Positions 5,314-8,115 of a stretch of DNA of 8,115 nt are shown piece after piece (positions within the stretch are counted from its first letter, which is position 1; every line of letters begins with the position of its first letter). The position numbers were made by a program, and so were the translations under genes. The notes below the pieces were generated by a model, which was given only the letters and a program-made list of their open reading frames with translations, searched no databases and was not told the DNA's origin. Source of the stretch: Bryobacterales bacterium (GTDB lineage: Bacteria > Acidobacteriota > Terriglobia > Bryobacterales > Bryobacteraceae); the NCBI GenBank assembly GCA_003132905.1, contig PKZC01000099.1, forward strand, positions 1-8,115, in the 5' to 3' direction.

Positions 5314-6117
5314 CTAGTTAATCGCGAAACAGTAATACAGGCCGATGCCGTGGGTTTTCGTCAAATCCGTCTGGGCACAGCCGCGGGTTCCGTGAGCGGA
5401 GTTCCAGGAACCGCTGCCGCCGCCATTGCGGTCGGGAAAACCGATCTGGGCGTTAGGCCTGCCGTCGGCAGCATTCAGGTTTCCGTTCGACGTTCCTGGG
5501 GCCGGGCTCTTGTTGCTGTTCCAGTTATCGCAGGTGTGATCGACACCATCGGTGAACGCGGTGCCATCGGTCTGAGTACCGGTGAGCATTTCGTGGCGAG
5601 TCGAAAACCGGGTGGTTTTGGCGTAATTCCAGTCGTTGTCGCGTGGATCGGAATAGTCGTACAAACCCGGCACGATCTGGCCTTTTTCCGTCAACCCGGT
5701 GAGCTTATTCAGATTATTTCCCTGATGCGCCAGTTCCATCGTATCGCCGTGCAGGTGCGCGAGATCCTGCGCGATCATTTCGCCTTTGAAGTTGTACCAG
5801 GAACCTTGGCCGATGCGGTCGCGCGCGTTCACTGCCGGCTGGCCGGGCCGCGCCTGCGTACTCAAGTAAGCGTGCCAGGTGCGATTTCCTGCGCCTACGA
5901 CCGTTGCGAACACTTGGCAATGTGCGTCAGCGCCGGCCAGTCCGCCGAGATTGCCGCCGTCGCCGATGGGTTCGCTCGTCACGAAAAAATTCATCATCGG
6001 AGAAGGCTTCTCGCCCCGCGGATACTCCCCGGGCCTTTGGACCTGCGCCAGCAACAGGCAGGACGCCAGCGAAACAGTGCAAGACAACAGCAGAGCTGAA
6101 GTTTTAATTTTGGTCAT
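5314..6117 (-). CDS. Exported lectin-like/endostatin-like (DUF1554-like) protein, upstream paralog
   Basis: This 267-residue paralog of the gene at 4551-5297 has the same order of elements: signal peptide with LASC (17-20) and LAQ; NFFVTSEPIG; LGGLAGADAHCQ (58-69), WHAYLSTQARPGQPAVNARD (81-100), HGDT, HEMLTG (175-180), DHTCDNW (193-199), GCAQ (246-249) and GLYYCFAIN. The domain cysteines 67, 196, 247 and 263 are conserved. It differs by an insertion DYSDPRDNDWNYAKTTRF (154-171) in place of a short DTPSIQ loop, and by a Gly/Asn-rich loop (202-238). The ATG at 6117 is preferred because GGAG lies six bases upstream; a TTG at 6129 lacks support. Carbohydrate or surface binding is inferred from the domain look. 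It is the first gene of the pair; its stop is 16 bp before the chosen start of the next gene. Confidence 0.87.
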   Translation of the reverse strand: MTKIKTSALLLSCTVSLASCLLLAQVQRPGEYPRGEKPSPMMNFFVTSEPIGDGGNLGGLAGADAHCQVFATVVGAGNRTWHAYLSTQARPGQPAVNARDRIGQGSWYNFKGEMIAQDLAHLHGDTMELAHQGNNLNKLTGLTEKGQIVPGLYDYSDPRDNDWNYAKTTRFSTRHEMLTGTQTDGTAFTDGVDHTCDNWNSNKSPAPGTSNGNLNAADGRPNAQIGFPDRNGGGSGSWNSAHGTRGCAQTDLTKTHGIGLYYCFAIN

Positions 6118-6139
6118 GGATCGCTCCAAATGCGAGCGC

Positions 6140-6169
6140 AGGATAACACAGAAGGCGTCGCGCGGCTAA
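6140..6169 (-). promoter_or_regulatory. Possible promoter of the lectin-like operon
   Basis: On the minus strand TTAGCC (6169-6164) and TATCCT (6145-6140) are spaced 18 bp and resemble weak -35 and -10 boxes. Transcription would start about 15 bases before the GGAG ribosome site of the gene at 6117. The match is weak. Confidence 0.3.
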
Positions 6170-6229
6170 TCGTTGTTCGCTTGTTCTTGTGGTTAGCACC
6201 TACATTCCGGTGGAAGTACGAGGTGAATG

Positions 6230-6352
6230 TCAGCCACGCAGACCTTGGCGGATCGCCTCAGCGTCATAACCAATCTCGCCCATCATGCAATCAGGACGAT
6301 GCCTGTCTCGACCGCAATCCCATTTGGTCGCCCGAACACAAACGCATCGCCG
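6230..6352 (-). pseudogene. Frameshifted fragment resembling an HME-RND efflux pump (CusA/CzcA-like)
   Basis: Read leftwards, one frame gives FGRPNGIAVETGIVLIA and meets TGA at 6285-6283. The overlapping frame then gives MMGEIGYDAEAIRQGLRG, ending at 6230. In heavy-metal RND pumps a membrane helix with IAVETGIV or IAVxTGV is followed by a Tyr, a short helix, then a GYDxExAIxxG-type stretch, so one lost base would reunite the two parts. Only about 40 codons are recognisable, with stops on both sides, so no working pump is encoded. The call depends on motif memory; a chance likeness cannot be excluded. Confidence 0.35.
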
Positions 6353-6360
6353 CGCTAATG

Positions 6361-6846
6361 CCCGGGCGAGACAGCGGAAGCGCAGAAGGCCCAGAGCCAC
6401 GTGATTTTCCTAATGAACTTCTCCGACGAACTGCGACGGAAAGTGCCGACCGGGAAATAGCTCCACACGCCGCAAATGGCGGACCTCCTTCATAAGCAAT
6501 TCATTAGAAATGTGTTGTTTGGATAGGGAATGGATGGTCCCCAACACGGACCGGGGGCGTAGTCCCGAAGGTCCCCCGAGACCTGTCGTACGAGTAGCGC
6601 GTCACTCGTCCGGAACGCGTCCCGGCAGGGGATAGCGTCACACCCTCCGGTAGCGCCGCATCACGGGCACAGTTTCCGATAGCCGACCCGGAACTCAAAG
6701 GTAAGCGCTGACAGATCGTCCTACCGAGTGACTCGACTTGTTATCGTCGACTGAGATTGAGTCTGATCCCGTGACAGGCAACAGCGGTAAACACCTCCGA
6801 CTTCAAAGGGCTAATGGCGTCAGGGCGCCGACTACACTTCGCATCC
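6361..6846. other. Gene-free stretch with a cluster of hairpins
   Basis: No convincing gene is seen on either strand; the longer ORFs crossing it lack family motifs. It is the region downstream of the MerA-like gene. Hairpins cluster at 6536-6609: GGTCC/GGACC (6536-6540 and 6548-6552), CGGGGG/CCCCCG (6552-6557 and 6573-6578) and ACGAGT/ACTCGT (6590-6595 and 6604-6609). No T-rich terminator follows the stop at 6847 in the minus direction. Confidence 0.45.
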
Positions 6847-8115
6847 TCAACCGAGCCTTGCAGCTATTCTGATGAGCTTTCCCGAAAGACCCCCAAAGGC
6901 ATGCCGCATCGCCATCTCAGTCGCGATGAACTGAATCGTCGTCGAATAGGTGGGATAGGGATGAATGATACCCGCCAGTTTGTCGATCCTTATGTCCTGA
7001 TGCATTGCGGCGACGAGTTCCATGATGGTTTCGCCTGCGCGCCGAGCGACGATGGTCGCTCCCAGAATCGCCCCGTCGTTCTTCGTGATGACCTTGATGA
7101 AGCCATCCCGGTCGTTCTCGCAAATCGCCCGGTCGATTCGGTCGAGATTCCAGCATTCCACCTGGATGTTCTCTGGGAAGTTCGAGCGCGCCTCATGTTC
7201 CAGCAATCCAACCTGCGCCACTTCGGGGTCACTGAACGTGACTCGTGGAACAATCGCAGAGAAGCCGGAGTTGTTGCCTGGCAGCAACGCGTTCCGCGCA
7301 GCCTGATAGCCCTGCCATCCGGCAAAGTGGGAGAACTGGAGGCCGCCCAGCACGTCGCCTGCGGCGTAGATTGTGGGGGTGGATGTTTGCAGATGATCGT
7401 TGACCGCGATGCCTTGCGCCGAAAACTTAACATCTGCGGCCTCAAGATGGAGGCCGTCAAAGACAGGCAGTCGGCCAGCCGCGACGAAAAGCATTTCACT
7501 CTGCGCGGAGTCTGCGGCAGAACTGACGCGGATTCCTCGGTCCTCCATGGCAACGGCGCTGACCCTCTGCGGAACGATGCGAACACCTTCGCGCTCTAGA
7601 ATTTTCTGAACCAGGACAGAGGCCTCCGTCTCCTCCTTCGGCAGCAGTCGTTCCGAGAAGATTGTCACCTGCACGCCAAGCCGCTGATAGGCCTGTCCGA
7701 TCTCGACACCGATGGGGCCGCCTCCAATGATCGACAGTGAGGCAGGCAGGCGATCGTTCTCGAAGATCTCCTTGTAAGTCGAGAATGGAACATCCGCCAG
7801 ACCGTGAATTGCCGGAACGAGAGGCTTCGCGCCTGTCGCGATTAGGACTTTTTGGGCTCGTACGCGCTGCTCTCCTACGGCGAGAGTGTGGGGATCGACG
7901 AATGACACAGGGCCAAGCACGACATGCATACCCCTCTGCCGGAGCGCTTCGGGTGTGGTGCCCGCATAGATCTCTTGAATTGCGCCGCGCAGATACTGCC
8001 GCACCTCCACCATGTCGATGATTGGCTGTGAGACGTGGACCCCGTAGTGAGTGGAAGTTCGAGCATCGTGTGCCACCTTCGCGACCTTCAACAAAGCCTT
8101 GCTGGGAACGCAGCC
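6847..8115 (-). CDS. MerA-like FAD-dependent pyridine nucleotide-disulfide oxidoreductase, 5' end outside window
   Basis: The visible 422 residues start within the redox-active site: GCVPSKALLK is the second half of the usual CxNxGCxPSK motif, so the FAD-binding N-terminus (about 45 residues) lies beyond 8115. Further motifs are ATGAKP (93-98), the NAD(P)H-binding IIGGGPIGVEIG (129-140), AAGRLP (222-227) and the second FAD motif IYAAGDV (249-255). A dimerisation domain ends the chain. The family moves electrons from NAD(P)H through FAD to a cysteine pair and includes dihydrolipoamide dehydrogenase, glutathione reductase and mercuric reductase. Near the C-terminus HPYPTYSTT (395-403) replaces the HxHPTxxE active site of dihydrolipoamide dehydrogenase, and the Tyr aligns with that of mercuric reductase. 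The chain ends ARLG, without the vicinal Cys pair of MerA. The substrate is therefore open. It is cytoplasmic; no mer genes are visible. Confidence 0.9.
   Translation of the reverse strand, partial: GCVPSKALLKVAKVAHDARTSTHYGVHVSQPIIDMVEVRQYLRGAIQEIYAGTTPEALRQRGMHVVLGPVSFVDPHTLAVGEQRVRAQKVLIATGAKPLVPAIHGLADVPFSTYKEIFENDRLPASLSIIGGGPIGVEIGQAYQRLGVQVTIFSERLLPKEETEASVLVQKILEREGVRIVPQRVSAVAMEDRGIRVSSAADSAQSEMLFVAAGRLPVFDGLHLEAADVKFSAQGIAVNDHLQTSTPTIYAAGDVLGGLQFSHFAGWQGYQAARNALLPGNNSGFSAIVPRVTFSDPEVAQVGLLEHEARSNFPENIQVECWNLDRIDRAICENDRDGFIKVITKNDGAILGATIVARRAGETIMELVAAMHQDIRIDKLAGIIHPYPTYSTTIQFIATEMAMRHAFGGLSGKLIRIAARLG

Noticed and set aside
5290..6099. 269-aa plus-strand ORF antisense to the upstream lectin-like gene
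   Set aside because: The minus-strand frame has a signal peptide, a paralog next door and a good ribosome site; the plus frame has none.
4542..6233. 12-mer GGTGAATGTCAG occurs at 4542-4553 and 6222-6233, flanking the lectin-like pair in the same orientation
   Set aside because: A shared 12-mer is expected by chance at about this frequency in 8 kb, and neither side extends.
6814..7599. 261-aa plus-strand ORF antisense to the oxidoreductase
   Set aside because: It is a shadow of the MerA-like gene, whose frame carries clear FAD and NAD(P)H motifs.

Overview
The window looks like an accessory, partly decayed stretch of a bacterial chromosome, most likely from the phylum Acidobacteriota (Terriglobia). 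The reasons are moderately high GC, a DUF2934 small protein, several short orphan proteins of a style common in those genomes (an AT-hook-like basic mini-protein and two small proteins of about 93 residues), and exported proteins whose signal peptides end in Ala-Gln. This taxonomic call is inferred from protein style and rests on no search.

Layout. At the left edge (1-430, minus strand) lie the N-terminus of a serine site-specific recombinase running off the window and, just before it, a broken ISNCY-type transposase that keeps only its helix-turn-helix. Behind that is a putative IS end with a 14-bp sequence repeated in direct orientation. From 490 to 2515 small orphan genes are scattered on both strands: DUF2934 (492-674, +), a doubtful CxxC protein (900-1172, +), a 93-aa hypothetical (1472-1753, -), an AT-hook-like protein (1979-2164, +) and another 93-aa hypothetical (2233-2514, -). 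Between them, at 1318-1405, is a long imperfect inverted repeat whose ends resemble integron attC boxes.

A secreted SGNH/GDSL hydrolase follows (2960-3661, +). Next to it is a frameshifted remnant of a TetR-type DNA-binding domain (about 3704-3807, -) and then about 740 bp with no convincing gene but many hairpins. On the minus strand, 6117-4551 holds a two-gene unit of tandemly duplicated exported proteins with a lectin-like/endostatin-like (DUF1554-like) appearance. A small frameshifted remnant resembling an HME-RND efflux pump segment (6230-6352, -) and a hairpin-rich gene-free stretch (6361-6846) follow. The right end is a 5'-truncated MerA-like flavin disulfide oxidoreductase (6847-8115, -).

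The genes do not form one pathway. Only the duplicated exported pair looks like an operon. The rest is a patchwork of orphan genes, decayed mobile-element, regulator and transporter fragments, and structured non-coding DNA. I found no complete new multi-gene system. The observations most worth follow-up are the attC-like inverted repeat, the duplicated exported pair, and the MerA-like enzyme whose C-terminus lacks the usual cysteine pair.
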